A stretch of DNA of 64,000 nt from an uncultured Croceitalea sp. (GCA_947494805.1 CANLWK010000004.1:226490-290489); one strand, 5' to 3'. Counted from the stretch's first letter, positions 1 to 8,726 are shown. The notes: generated by a model not told the origin, from the sequence alone. Numbers and translations: made by a program.

Positions 1-60
1 CACTATGGTGTCCGGACTTTCCTCCCCGAAAGCTATCGGGGCGATAAGGTAGCCTGCCTG
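1..60 (-). ncRNA. rnpB: RNase P RNA, 5' part (cut by window edge)
   Basis: The minus strand reads the conserved 5' block of bacterial class A RNase P RNA: a GGAGGAAAGTCCGGACACC segment (positions 24 down to 6) that forms one side of the P4 core, preceded by a perfect GC-rich hairpin (CCCCGATAGCTTTCGGGG) in the P3 position and a GCCAGGCAGGC entry sequence. This RNA is the catalytic subunit that trims tRNA 5' leaders. Only the first ~60 nt are present; the rest lies left of the window. The exact 5' end is inferred from the promoter-like box next to it. Confidence 0.88.
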
Positions 61-61
61 G

Positions 62-69
62 CAAAGTTA
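62..69 (-). promoter_or_regulatory. -7 box of rnpB promoter
   Basis: The minus strand reads TAACTTTG, an exact match to the Bacteroidetes -7 consensus TAnnTTTG, ending one base before the conserved RNase P RNA sequence. The -33 TTTG element is poor (a T-rich stretch near 84-92). Start of transcription would fall near 54-57. Confidence 0.5.
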
Positions 70-135
70 CTTCAATTTGTTAATAAAAAAACAGACTACC
101 CAACAACAATGTTCTAACATCCATTTCGCTATTTT

Positions 136-143
136 TATATTTG
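136..143 (+). promoter_or_regulatory. -7 box of dnaX promoter
   Basis: TATATTTG matches TAnnTTTG exactly and lies 22 bp before the dnaX start codon, giving a predicted leader of about 16 nt. No clear TTTG is seen 19 bp upstream. Its position supports the TTG start at 166. Confidence 0.45.
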
Positions 144-165
144 TAAAGATTCAAAATTACCATAT

Positions 166-1929
166 TTGGAACCATTTGTTGTATCTGCCAGAAAATACCG
201 CCCACAAACCTTTAAAGATGTTGTAGGGCAGCAGGCCATCACCGATACCTTAGAGAATGCCATTGCCAACAATCACCTGGCGCAGGCTTTACTCTTTTGC
301 GGTCCACGTGGGGTAGGCAAGACAACATGTGCCCGTATATTAGCAAAAAAAATCAACCAAGACGGTAATGAACGTGAAGATGAAGATTTTGCCTTCAACA
401 TTTTTGAATTGGATGCAGCTTCTAACAATTCGGTCGACGATATTCGAAGTTTGACCGACCAAGTACGTATTCCCCCACAAGTAGGTAAGTACAAGGTATA
501 TATCATTGATGAGGTCCACATGCTATCACAATCAGCTTTCAATGCTTTTTTAAAGACATTGGAAGAACCGCCAAAGCATGCCATTTTTATACTCGCAACC
601 ACTGAAAAGCATAAGATAATACCAACCATTCTATCAAGATGCCAAATTTTTGACTTTAAAAGAATAACGGTAAAGGATGCAGCCAATTACTTAAAGTATA
701 TTGCGGATGAGCAGGGTATCACCGCTGAAGACGATGCCTTGCATATTATTGCCCAAAAAGCCGATGGTGCCATGAGAGATGCGCTGTCCATATTCGATAG
801 GGTCGTAAGTTTTTCTGGTAAAAACCTAACAAGACGAGCTGTTACCGAAAATTTGAATGTATTGGACTATGATACATTTTTTACTACGACCGACCTTGTT
901 CTTGAGAATAAGATTCCTGAACTTTTGCTGTTGTTCAACGATACACTTGCCTTAGGTTTTGATGGTCATCATTTTGTAACGGGTCTTGCATCACATTTCA
1001 GGGATTTAATGGTCTGCCAACACCAATCGACCATCACCTTATTAGAAGTTGGTGAAAATGCGAAGGCCAAATACGCGGCACAGTCCAAACTGACTTCAAG
1101 AGACTTTCTATTAAAGGCTCTTGACACTACAAATGATTGTGATTTAAAGTACAGAACCAGTAAAAACCAGCGTTTATTGGTCGAACTTACACTGATGAAG
1201 CTGGCCTCAATTACCTTTGAAGCAGAAAAAAAAAAGTCTGATTACCTAATACCTGCCACACATTTTAGAAACCAGCCATTTACCAAAGCTCCAACATATT
1301 CTATTACGGAAGAAACCAATGGTGGCAAAACCAAGGCTGAGAACCATCAAATAGGCAAGTTCAGCGAAGAATCGCTTAAGACCAACACAGCGGTTACCAC
1401 TGAAACACCTATTTTAAAAAAGGAAGAAAAGAAGGAGCCAGTAAAAAATGAACTTAACAGTCGTCCCAAAAGAGTGTCAGGACTTTCGATTTCTAGTCTA
1501 AAGGCCAAAAAGGACCATCAGAACAACAAATCTGCCCCCATAAAGGAAGAGGATTTACCTAAAACCGCTTTCACCGAAGTGCAAATGCAAACCTTATGGA
1601 ACGAATTTGTTAAAAAACTGGATTCCAAAGGAAAAAAAATATTGGCCGCCAATCTTCAGGCCGATGTTCCCAAACTGTTGGAGGATACAACTACCATCTC
1701 GATTGAACTACCTAATTCTACCATGAAGAAGGAAGTAGAACGAGAACAAAGCTTAATGTTGAATTTCTTAAAAGAGAAATTACAGAACTATGACATTACA
1801 CTTCAGATAACGGTCAATGAGGCGCATGCAAAGAAGTTTGCCTTTACACCTGAAGAGAAATATGAAAAGCTTCGAGAAAAGAACCCGGCCATCGATTTAT
1901 TGCGAAAAGAGTTTGATTTAGATATCTAA
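166..1929 (+). CDS. dnaX: DNA polymerase III subunit gamma/tau
   Basis: Clamp-loader ATPase subunit of the replisome. The 587-aa protein has Walker A (GPRGVGKTT, residues 46-54), Walker B/DEVH (about 113-120), sensor 1 (ATTE, about 144) and the SRC arginine-finger motif (about 157), then clamp-loader domain III and a Lys/Glu-rich tau tail after about residue 370. The four-cysteine zinc module normally between Walker A and B is absent: only some 15 cysteine-free residues lie there, as I recall for other flavobacteria. The start is TTG; no in-frame ATG precedes it, and homologues begin with the same ME-x-FVVSARKYRP sequence. The 3' end overlaps the convergent TMEM220-family gene by 4 bp. Confidence 0.96.
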   Translation: MEPFVVSARKYRPQTFKDVVGQQAITDTLENAIANNHLAQALLFCGPRGVGKTTCARILAKKINQDGNEREDEDFAFNIFELDAASNNSVDDIRSLTDQVRIPPQVGKYKVYIIDEVHMLSQSAFNAFLKTLEEPPKHAIFILATTEKHKIIPTILSRCQIFDFKRITVKDAANYLKYIADEQGITAEDDALHIIAQKADGAMRDALSIFDRVVSFSGKNLTRRAVTENLNVLDYDTFFTTTDLVLENKIPELLLLFNDTLALGFDGHHFVTGLASHFRDLMVCQHQSTITLLEVGENAKAKYAAQSKLTSRDFLLKALDTTNDCDLKYRTSKNQRLLVELTLMKLASITFEAEKKKSDYLIPATHFRNQPFTKAPTYSITEETNGGKTKAENHQIGKFSEESLKTNTAVTTETPILKKEEKKEPVKNELNSRPKRVSGLSISSLKAKKDHQNNKSAPIKEEDLPKTAFTEVQMQTLWNEFVKKLDSKGKKILAANLQADVPKLLEDTTTISIELPNSTMKKEVEREQSLMLNFLKEKLQNYDITLQITVNEAHAKKFAFTPEEKYEKLREKNPAIDLLRKEFDLDI

Positions 1930-2279
1930 GCTTTTTTACGCGTTAAGAGGCCCAAAGCATAAACAGCCATAACAACACCAGCAATCAACAAACCTAGTGC
2001 CTCTCTGCCACGTTCAATATTGACTATATCGCCTTCACCTATGGTTACACCCTCAAACTTTTCTGGCCATGTAAAAACTGTTAGGCCAATGTAGAATACT
2101 GATAGAACAATTGCCCACGTTAAACGAAGTTGATCAAAAGCAAACAATATAGACGCCAATGCGGCCATGCCATAAATCGCATACCACTTCACCGCGTCCG
2201 GGTCATTATATTGCACTACAGCGGCATAAATGAATAGTGCAGAAAAGATAAAGGCCAGTACTTTTAGAAATTTGTTCAT
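1926..2279 (-). CDS. TMEM220-family small membrane protein
   Basis: A 117-aa protein with about four hydrophobic segments (near residues 5-22, 29-47, 52-70 and 93-111), separated by a short loop carrying VQYNDPDAVKW, typical of the transmembrane 220 family. Function is unknown. Its ATG overlaps the eboF stop codon as ATGA, so it is probably translated by coupling as the last gene of the ebo operon. Membership in the functional Ebo set is inference from position only. It overlaps the convergent dnaX by 4 bp. Confidence 0.78.
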   Translation of the reverse strand: MNKFLKVLAFIFSALFIYAAVVQYNDPDAVKWYAIYGMAALASILFAFDQLRLTWAIVLSVFYIGLTVFTWPEKFEGVTIGEGDIVNIERGREALGLLIAGVVMAVYALGLLTRKKA

Positions 2280-3655
2280 GATAGTTGGTTGATATGTTGT
2301 TCTAAAATATGAAATACTTCAATAGCTTCAATTTCTTTTTCCTCTTGATAGCTATTGTTATTGGATATGAGTATAGGATAGTCTTTAACGCTTTCTGGAA
2401 TTCTACCATGGGAACCTTTGATAAGTCTAGCGTCCAACGGTATGATGTCAAGTACTGTTCTAAAGCCTAATTTCTTTTTCAAAAGCTTCCAAATTACTTT
2501 TAACATGACCATTTTGTCCTTAGGATCAGTAAACATTTCCACTGGATCATATCCTGGTTTCTTGTGAATATCGACCATACGTGCAAAGTCTGGAGCTTTT
2601 TTATCATCATTCCAAAAGTAGTACGTAAACCAAGAGTTTTTATCGGCAATAGCAATCAAGTCACCACTTCGTTCATGGTTCAAATGAACTTGATTCAATT
2701 CAGTTTTTTGAAAAACCTGTTCCACACCATTCACATTTGCGATAAGTGACTTGATGGTTTCCAATTCAGATTTATCCTTAACATAAATATGACAGACTTG
2801 ATGATCCGCTACGGCAAAAGCCTTACTTGCACCTGCATCCAATAGTTCCAGTCCGCGTTCTTCTCGAATCTGGATGTAGCCATTTTCTCTTAATAATCTA
2901 TTCAGGTGAATGGGTCTATGTACATCGGTGATGCCATATTCAGAAAGAAGTACTACATTGGCATTCTGCGATTCATAATGGTCTGCTAAATCTTTTACTA
3001 CGGCATCTATTTCATTTAAGTCTTTGGAGATGATGGAAAAATCATGTCCATACCGTTGAAGGTTGTAATCTAAATGCGGCAGGTATACTAAAGTCAGTGT
3101 AGGGTCATACAGCTTATCGGTCTCCATGGCTGCGTCGGCAATCCATCTACTGGATTTTATGGATGTTTTTGGACCCCAAAAATTGAATAGCGGAAATCTC
3201 CCCAAGCTGTCTTGCAAAGTATCCCGAAGTTTCGCAGGATGCGAATATACATCGGGAATTTTACGGCCATCAGCCAAATAATTGGGCCTTGGAGTGACAC
3301 TATAATCAACCGATGAATACATATTGTACCACCAGAATAAATTCGCACAAGTAAAGTCTTTATCCTGTTCTTTGAGCTTTTCCCATATTTTGGGCGCTTG
3401 CACCAGTTTATTTGACTGCCGCCAAAACTTTACCTCGCATTCTTCTTTAAAATACCAACCATTACCCACTATACCGTGGTCTTCGGGCCATTTACCAGTC
3501 AAATAAGTAGATTGCGCCGTACAAGTTACTGCTGGAAGCACGGGCTTGATATAGTTGGTGGTTCCTTTTTCCAAAAAAGTCTGTATAAACGGTGTATGCT
3601 CTCCTATCAATCGTTCTGTTAATCCTACAATATTGATTACAACTGTCTTTTTCAT
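2276..3655 (-). CDS. eboF: EboF-type alkaline phosphatase superfamily protein
   Basis: A 459-aa member of the type I phosphodiesterase / nucleotide pyrophosphatase fold. The nucleophile motif PAVTCTAQSTYLTG lies at residues 41-54 with Thr44 as the probable nucleophile, followed by the family's PEDHGIVGN. Metal ligands expected later include the LPHLDYNLQRYGHD segment (about residue 195) and a DHQVCH / GSHGR pair in the C-terminal half. There is no signal peptide, so it appears cytoplasmic. It starts 1 nt after eboE and overlaps the next gene by 4 bp. The substrate is unknown; the name rests on family plus position in the ebo cluster. Confidence 0.85.
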   Translation of the reverse strand: MKKTVVINIVGLTERLIGEHTPFIQTFLEKGTTNYIKPVLPAVTCTAQSTYLTGKWPEDHGIVGNGWYFKEECEVKFWRQSNKLVQAPKIWEKLKEQDKDFTCANLFWWYNMYSSVDYSVTPRPNYLADGRKIPDVYSHPAKLRDTLQDSLGRFPLFNFWGPKTSIKSSRWIADAAMETDKLYDPTLTLVYLPHLDYNLQRYGHDFSIISKDLNEIDAVVKDLADHYESQNANVVLLSEYGITDVHRPIHLNRLLRENGYIQIREERGLELLDAGASKAFAVADHQVCHIYVKDKSELETIKSLIANVNGVEQVFQKTELNQVHLNHERSGDLIAIADKNSWFTYYFWNDDKKAPDFARMVDIHKKPGYDPVEMFTDPKDKMVMLKVIWKLLKKKLGFRTVLDIIPLDARLIKGSHGRIPESVKDYPILISNNNSYQEEKEIEAIEVFHILEQHINQLS

Positions 3656-3656
3656 A

Positions 3657-4850
3657 TTATAGGCGTTCTTTCAACCAATTCAGTTCTCTAACTATGGACT
3701 GTGAAATATCCAGCTTCAACTCTGATGGCAAAACGTCCCAGGTGTAAGTTTCTACTTCAAGGTGTTCACAGACCCTGTTTTTCTTCAAATAGACAAGCAC
3801 ATTTAAAATCTGATCTTGGGTAGAATATAAGGGCAAGAATTGCTCTAAGAATATCGGTACATGAAAATGTGCCCTGAGCTCATCAGTTTGTATTTTACTA
3901 TTTATAACTTCTGGCAAATCTGAATAGGTTTTAACGCCATCTTCGACCAAAGCTGTTACTTGGTGCAGATATGTTGGTTCGTTAAACCTCTTTAGATAGT
4001 TCCAAATGGTTTCGTTTTCAATATCCCCAAAAAGTATTTTTAATGCAGCGCTTACTTGTATTTTCCCAACGATAATGTCATTGGTCAAAAACCTCGAAAA
4101 GGTATCTTCGGGGGGTTCATACGCCAAAGAAAAGTGACAAATATCGTAGCAGACAGTGAGATATCTTTTAATCAATCTTTCTGCTTCCTCAAGACCTAAA
4201 CCAAGCTCAAGGCTCAGTTTTTCTAGTCCAATAGGGACCAAATAGTCCTTATAATACAATATGACTTCATGACTATTCTCTAAAACTCCATCCGGTTCAG
4301 GCTCAATATCAAGATGTAAATATTTACCTGTTCGTCTTTCTATTTCGTATAGCTGTATCGCCACCGTTAACATCTGTTCCGCACCTATTTGTTTAGCTTC
4401 TTCCAGCGCTTTTTCATTCTTAAACCAATGTTTGTAAGAAATGGGTGATGTTGAGATTCCACCATTAATTCCATCGGGTAAGAGATAAGCCAATTGCTGA
4501 AACAAACGCTTGGTATACTCAAGACGTTCGGTAGTTGTCCAATCAGGACTATGCACATTTTCTTTAACCGATTCTCCATGAAAATTACCATAGGGAAATC
4601 CATTCATGGTAAAGACGTACACTTCATTGATTTCAAGCCATTGTTTGAATTCTTCAAGGTTATGGCCAAAGCCCAATTCTTTACTTGCTGTATTTGATAA
4701 ACGGAGTCCCAAACCAAACCGGCGATTGTCGGAAACCTGCTTTTTCACCAGGGGTACATACCTTTTTAAGTTGTCAAAAGTAACCTGCCAATTCTCACCC
4801 GGATGTATATTGGTGCAATATGTTAAATGGTAATTATCAGCAACAAGCAT
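3657..4850 (-). CDS. eboE: EboE, metabolite traffic protein
   Basis: A 397-aa TIM-barrel protein of the sugar-phosphate-isomerase / AP-endonuclease-2 type. The opening MLVADNYHLTYCTNIHPGE and the later HLDIEPEPDG and YDICHFSLAYE segments, with clustered His/Glu/Asp that could bind metal, fit EboE. In the cyanobacterium Nostoc punctiforme the ebo genes are needed for moving the scytonemin precursor to the periplasm; the chemistry of EboE itself is not established. It sits 1 nt from eboD and 1 nt from eboF, tight spacing typical of one transcript. Confidence 0.88.
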   Translation of the reverse strand: MLVADNYHLTYCTNIHPGENWQVTFDNLKRYVPLVKKQVSDNRRFGLGLRLSNTASKELGFGHNLEEFKQWLEINEVYVFTMNGFPYGNFHGESVKENVHSPDWTTTERLEYTKRLFQQLAYLLPDGINGGISTSPISYKHWFKNEKALEEAKQIGAEQMLTVAIQLYEIERRTGKYLHLDIEPEPDGVLENSHEVILYYKDYLVPIGLEKLSLELGLGLEEAERLIKRYLTVCYDICHFSLAYEPPEDTFSRFLTNDIIVGKIQVSAALKILFGDIENETIWNYLKRFNEPTYLHQVTALVEDGVKTYSDLPEVINSKIQTDELRAHFHVPIFLEQFLPLYSTQDQILNVLVYLKKNRVCEHLEVETYTWDVLPSELKLDISQSIVRELNWLKERL

Positions 4851-4851
4851 A

Positions 4852-6012
4852 CTAGAGCGTTATTTGTTCTTTAGAGGACCTCAAAGCGATTGCTCTTCTC
4901 ATCTTATCTTCTTCAACCTGATGCACGTCAAGTTTCTTTCCAATTTTTGAAATCAATGTAATGGTCAGTTCACCCCCCAAATGTTCCCTAAATTCTTCAA
5001 TTCCCTGCAATAAATCAGTTGTAGTATTTGTATCAATTGGCATTACCAAATCAAAGCCTATGTTATCAAAGACCTTTAATATGCGATTTAAGGTCTGCTC
5101 ATCAATGAGACCAATTAAATGGGCATAGGTAATATCCAGCGCTATTCCCATGGCGACAGCTTCACCATGTCGTAATTTATAATTTGTCAACTGCTCTAGT
5201 TTATGGGCAGCCCAATGACCAAAATCCAAAGGTCTGGAAGAGCCACTTTCAAATGGATCTCCTCCTTGGCTAATATGCTGCATGTGTATTTCTGCGCATC
5301 GATGAATCAATGGCCCCATGGCATTCATATCTCTTGTGGCCAAACGTGTGGCATTGTCTTCAATGAAGTAAAAAAAGGTTTCATCTTTTATCAACGCAAC
5401 TTTAATTGCTTCGGCTATTCCAGAAATCCAGTCACGTTGTTCAAGTGTCTTTAAAAAATCAAAATCATTGATAATAGCATAGGGTAAGGCAAATGTGCCT
5501 ATAAAATTTTTCTTTCCGAAGGCATTTATACCATTCTTAACACCCACACCAGCATCGTTTTGAGCTAGTACCGTCGTGGGCACCCGTATCAATTTCACCC
5601 CGCGATGAGCTGTTGCAGCAGCGTACCCGACCATATCAATTAACGCACCTCCGCCGATAACGACAACAAAAGAATGTCGACAAATATTCTTTTCGTTAAT
5701 GCCATTCCATATGCGCTCAACATTGGCAGACTGATTTTTACTCTGTTCTCCCCCTTTGATTACTATAACTTCTCGTATGTCAATCTGTTCTTTATATGTT
5801 GAGCAATATCCTTCTATAGATGTCAACAACGTTGAATTCAACTTGACAATCGCATCATCCAAAACAAAAATTATTTTTACCTGTTTATCAGCTTGGTAGT
5901 CTTTGATAAGATCTACAAATAGCGGATTAGAAGTTTCAAAAAGACCTCTTGTAAAGAACAACTCATAGCTATAATTCACAGAAAATTTTTGAGATATCGT
6001 TGAGAGATTCAT
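4852..6012 (-). CDS. eboD: EboD, 3-dehydroquinate-synthase-like sugar phosphate cyclase
   Basis: A 386-aa member of the sugar phosphate cyclase superfamily (dehydroquinate synthase / 2-epi-5-epi-valiolone synthase fold). NAD-binding GGGALID (about residue 118), the PTTVLAQNDAGVG segment, and zinc ligands in GIAEAIKVALI (Glu), FGHWAAHKLE (His) and LRHGEAVAMG (His) are present. It looks catalytically intact. Its place in the ebo operon argues against it being the housekeeping AroB. The product cannot be predicted from sequence. Confidence 0.88.
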   Translation of the reverse strand: MNLSTISQKFSVNYSYELFFTRGLFETSNPLFVDLIKDYQADKQVKIIFVLDDAIVKLNSTLLTSIEGYCSTYKEQIDIREVIVIKGGEQSKNQSANVERIWNGINEKNICRHSFVVVIGGGALIDMVGYAAATAHRGVKLIRVPTTVLAQNDAGVGVKNGINAFGKKNFIGTFALPYAIINDFDFLKTLEQRDWISGIAEAIKVALIKDETFFYFIEDNATRLATRDMNAMGPLIHRCAEIHMQHISQGGDPFESGSSRPLDFGHWAAHKLEQLTNYKLRHGEAVAMGIALDITYAHLIGLIDEQTLNRILKVFDNIGFDLVMPIDTNTTTDLLQGIEEFREHLGGELTITLISKIGKKLDVHQVEEDKMRRAIALRSSKEQITL

Positions 6013-6021
6013 AGAACTTTT

Positions 6022-6906
6022 TTAAGTAACTGCGAAAATTTTTGCAAGTAAAATTGATAATGGCAACAATGCTATGATGAGTACCCCTACCCATAGGCTT
6101 GAATGTGGCACCGCAATTGCAGCATCTAATAGAATTATGGAAATAACACCTGTTTTAACTGCTCTTTTAATGTTCATTGGAGTATTGTCTCGATAGGCCG
6201 TCAACAATGGTAGGAATATAGCTAACATGAACACCAAAAGAAAAATAAGGTATAAACCAATTGCCGAAGTTGACCAATAGCTCAAATAACCGACCAAGAA
6301 AACGACAATTGCATATAGTATGGCCGCCAAGATTATGTTTTTTTTATTTTTTCCGTGCACTTCACCTTGGCTCACCGTGGTTATGGCGGCGATATAAATA
6401 ATGGGAACAATAGCATATACCGCATAGTCAAAATTACCAAAAACGGACATTCCCAATAGAAGGTTGAATCCGCGACAAACACCCATATTCAAGGGGCCCA
6501 AGACTTTAAACTGTTTTGAAAAACCATCATACGCCAAAATAGCCAATGACAGCCCCACGGCTACTAGCCCGCTGGTTGTATTAACAACAAAAGCCAGCAA
6601 TACACCCAAAAACAGTAATGTAAACCCAAAAAACCTTGCTTCTGATAGTTTCACCCATCCACTGGGAATTGGGCGTTCAGGCCGCTCTATTTTGTCCAGT
6701 TCTGCATCGAACACATCATTTAATACCACACCTCCAGCGTACAACAATACAGATGCGAGTACCAAAAGCAATCCATCGATTGTCCGAGAATATTCAAATA
6801 CATTGAAGAAGCCCGCTAGAGCCAGACCAGCAATAATATCAGCTGCGGATGTGGGTAAATTTGCCGGCCGGCAAAGTTGTAAAAACCCTTTTAGCCTTAC
6901 ATTCAT
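6022..6906 (-). CDS. eboC: EboC, UbiA-family prenyltransferase
   Basis: A 294-aa polytopic membrane protein with the first aspartate-rich prenyl-diphosphate motif NDVFDAELDKIERPERPIP (about residue 63) and the YDGFSKQFK second-motif region (about residue 127), plus about eight hydrophobic helices. UbiA proteins transfer prenyl groups to aromatic or sugar acceptors in the membrane. The ATG at 6906 overlaps the eboB stop by one base (TGATG), so I use it instead of the TTG one codon upstream. No frame or motif defects seen. Confidence 0.9.
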   Translation of the reverse strand: MNVRLKGFLQLCRPANLPTSAADIIAGLALAGFFNVFEYSRTIDGLLLVLASVLLYAGGVVLNDVFDAELDKIERPERPIPSGWVKLSEARFFGFTLLFLGVLLAFVVNTTSGLVAVGLSLAILAYDGFSKQFKVLGPLNMGVCRGFNLLLGMSVFGNFDYAVYAIVPIIYIAAITTVSQGEVHGKNKKNIILAAILYAIVVFLVGYLSYWSTSAIGLYLIFLLVFMLAIFLPLLTAYRDNTPMNIKRAVKTGVISIILLDAAIAVPHSSLWVGVLIIALLPLSILLAKIFAVT

Positions 6907-7814
6907 CAAACAATTTTATCGCTCCCTATTTTTGGTTCTTGACCGCGCAACACACTATTCTCATGATAGCGTTTTCTTTGGTCTATTGCTTCAGGATTCA
7001 ACCAATGTTCTTCCTTCATTTTACCTGATTTACCGAACGTATCCAATGCGTTTTGATAGCAAGTCTTGACCACGTCTTCTCTTGCAATTCCTCTTTCAAT
7101 CATAAGATTCGCGGTCTTGGGTACTGCCAATGGGTCACTTACGCCCCAATCGGCTGAACTGTCAACAATGATATTGGTACTACCAAATCTTCTTACCACT
7201 TCGACCATACGCTCATTGCCCATTTTTGTTTTAGGATAAATCGTGAATGCAGCAATAAAGCCCCTGTCCAAAACTTCTTGAACAGTTTCCTCATTATTGT
7301 GATCTATAACTACGGTACTTGGATCCAAACCATGCTCTTCACAAACTTCCATACTGCGTATCGTACCTGCCTTTTTATCCCTATGTGGAGTATGGACCTG
7401 TACCATCATGTTAAGTTCTTTGGCTAACTCTAATTGCTCACGAAAATACTTATCCTCTGCAGGAGTTTGATCATCGTAACCGATTTCGCCAATGGCAACG
7501 ACATTCTCTTTATGTAAATACAAGGGCAACAACTCCATAACCTGCTCAGCAAGAGCTTCATTGTTGGCTTCTTTAGAGTTTAAGCCAATAGTACAGTAGT
7601 GTTTGATACCAAACTGGCTTGCCCTAAACGATTCCCATCCAACAAGGCTACTGAAATAGTCTTGGAAAGATCCCACTTGAGTACGTGGTTGCCCTAGCCA
7701 AAAAGAGGGTTCAATGATTGCTACGACCCCGGCTTTGGCCATAGCCTCGTAGTCATCTGTTGTTCTTGAGGTCATATGGATGTGGGGGTCAATAAATTGT
7801 AATTTTTCTTTCAT
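6906..7814 (-). CDS. eboB: EboB, TatD-like metal hydrolase
   Basis: A 302-aa TatD-type amidohydrolase-fold protein. Metal-binding residues are visible in IDPHIHMTS (residues 8-16), AIGEIGYD (about 136), VQVHTPHRDK (about 160) and VIDHNNEE (about 190). It starts 2 bp after eboA. Family members are hydrolases or nucleases; the role in the ebo pathway is unknown, but the gene is a constant member of the cluster. Confidence 0.88.
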   Translation of the reverse strand: MKEKLQFIDPHIHMTSRTTDDYEAMAKAGVVAIIEPSFWLGQPRTQVGSFQDYFSSLVGWESFRASQFGIKHYCTIGLNSKEANNEALAEQVMELLPLYLHKENVVAIGEIGYDDQTPAEDKYFREQLELAKELNMMVQVHTPHRDKKAGTIRSMEVCEEHGLDPSTVVIDHNNEETVQEVLDRGFIAAFTIYPKTKMGNERMVEVVRRFGSTNIIVDSSADWGVSDPLAVPKTANLMIERGIAREDVVKTCYQNALDTFGKSGKMKEEHWLNPEAIDQRKRYHENSVLRGQEPKIGSDKIV

Positions 7815-7816
7815 AG

Positions 7817-8674
7817 CTAGTTTTTAAAGTTTTCCCAGGTAAGGGATTTTTTATGTATAAGCTCTTTCAAAACTGGATAATTGTCCAGTAAGTTTTGAGC
7901 ATCAGATTTATTGGAATGGAAGCAAACTAAGGCTGCAGCTCTGTTTTCTATGCTGTTTTTGCTTTCGAAGAGGCGTTTCATATCATCTACCAATACCCCT
8001 TCTACATGATTTGATACAGGCCGCCAAAATTCAGGATCAATTTCTCGTGACGCCGCCCAACGTTCGTGAGCATAATCAGAAATGATTCTTGATAATTCTT
8101 TATTGGCCATTTGGTCAACGCCAACAATTTCTGATAAATCGCGCTGCATAAAAGCAGCCTTTAAATACATTTGATTGTATTGCTGTTCATTAAAATACTG
8201 ACTTGGATATGGATTGTTCAAAGCAATTGCATCAAAAACTGTTGAAATATTTGTACGTAATGCCTCAACCCCTGCAAATTTGAATTCTTCGGACTTTGGC
8301 AGCAGAACAAGATATTTTAAAAATGTTTCTAGTTCAGAAGTATCGGCAACTTGTATCAAGTTGGCCACTTTAACTTTGAAGAAATCAAAGTTCTCTTCCA
8401 AAACCCGATTCAACAAAAATATTCTGGTCACTTCAAGAGTATCAGCCATTTTAATACGCAGTAAGTCAGTTGTCTTATTTTGACCATACATATCAAAAGA
8501 AATAGCTTCTTTAGGCACATGAACATGGCACAAAGTGTATGTCAAATACAACTTTTTCACAGATTGTTCTTTCAATATCATTTCTAAGTTGTTGAACAAC
8601 CACTGTCTTGCGTCTTTAGCAATACATTTTTCAACAATTTCTAAAAGAAGTTTACTTGGATCTGAATATGACAT
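7817..8674 (-). CDS. eboA: EboA-domain protein
   Basis: A 285-aa, mostly helical soluble protein with no catalytic motif that I can see. The N-terminal block around ARQWLFNNLEMIL and the internal HERWAASREIDPEFWRPV segment fit the EboA family, known only as the first ebo gene. It is the promoter-proximal gene; a TAnnTTTG box and a perfect palindrome lie 34-52 bp upstream. Function is unknown. Confidence 0.85.
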   Translation of the reverse strand: MSYSDPSKLLLEIVEKCIAKDARQWLFNNLEMILKEQSVKKLYLTYTLCHVHVPKEAISFDMYGQNKTTDLLRIKMADTLEVTRIFLLNRVLEENFDFFKVKVANLIQVADTSELETFLKYLVLLPKSEEFKFAGVEALRTNISTVFDAIALNNPYPSQYFNEQQYNQMYLKAAFMQRDLSEIVGVDQMANKELSRIISDYAHERWAASREIDPEFWRPVSNHVEGVLVDDMKRLFESKNSIENRAAALVCFHSNKSDAQNLLDNYPVLKELIHKKSLTWENFKN

Positions 8675-8707
8675 GGAATGCTACTGTTAGCCCTAAAAAG
8701 CAATGCA

Positions 8708-8726
8708 CAAATATAACTATAGTTAT
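8708..8726 (-). promoter_or_regulatory. ebo operon promoter with overlapping palindrome
   Basis: The minus strand reads TATATTTG (8715 to 8708), an exact TAnnTTTG -7 box 34 bp from the eboA start. It overlaps a perfect 14-bp palindrome ATAACTATAGTTAT (8713-8726) that fills the promoter spacer. A repressor-type operator is plausible but not shown. Confidence 0.5.

Noticed and set aside
4852-6012. Housekeeping 3-dehydroquinate synthase (aroB)
   Set aside because: The sequence family fits, but tight linkage to five other ebo genes favours EboD; an aroB should be elsewhere in the genome.
6464-7069. Plus-strand 201-aa open frame opposite eboC and eboB
   Set aside because: It is antisense to two genes with intact family motifs, is Ser/Asn/Pro-rich without domains, and spans their junction; a codon-bias shadow.
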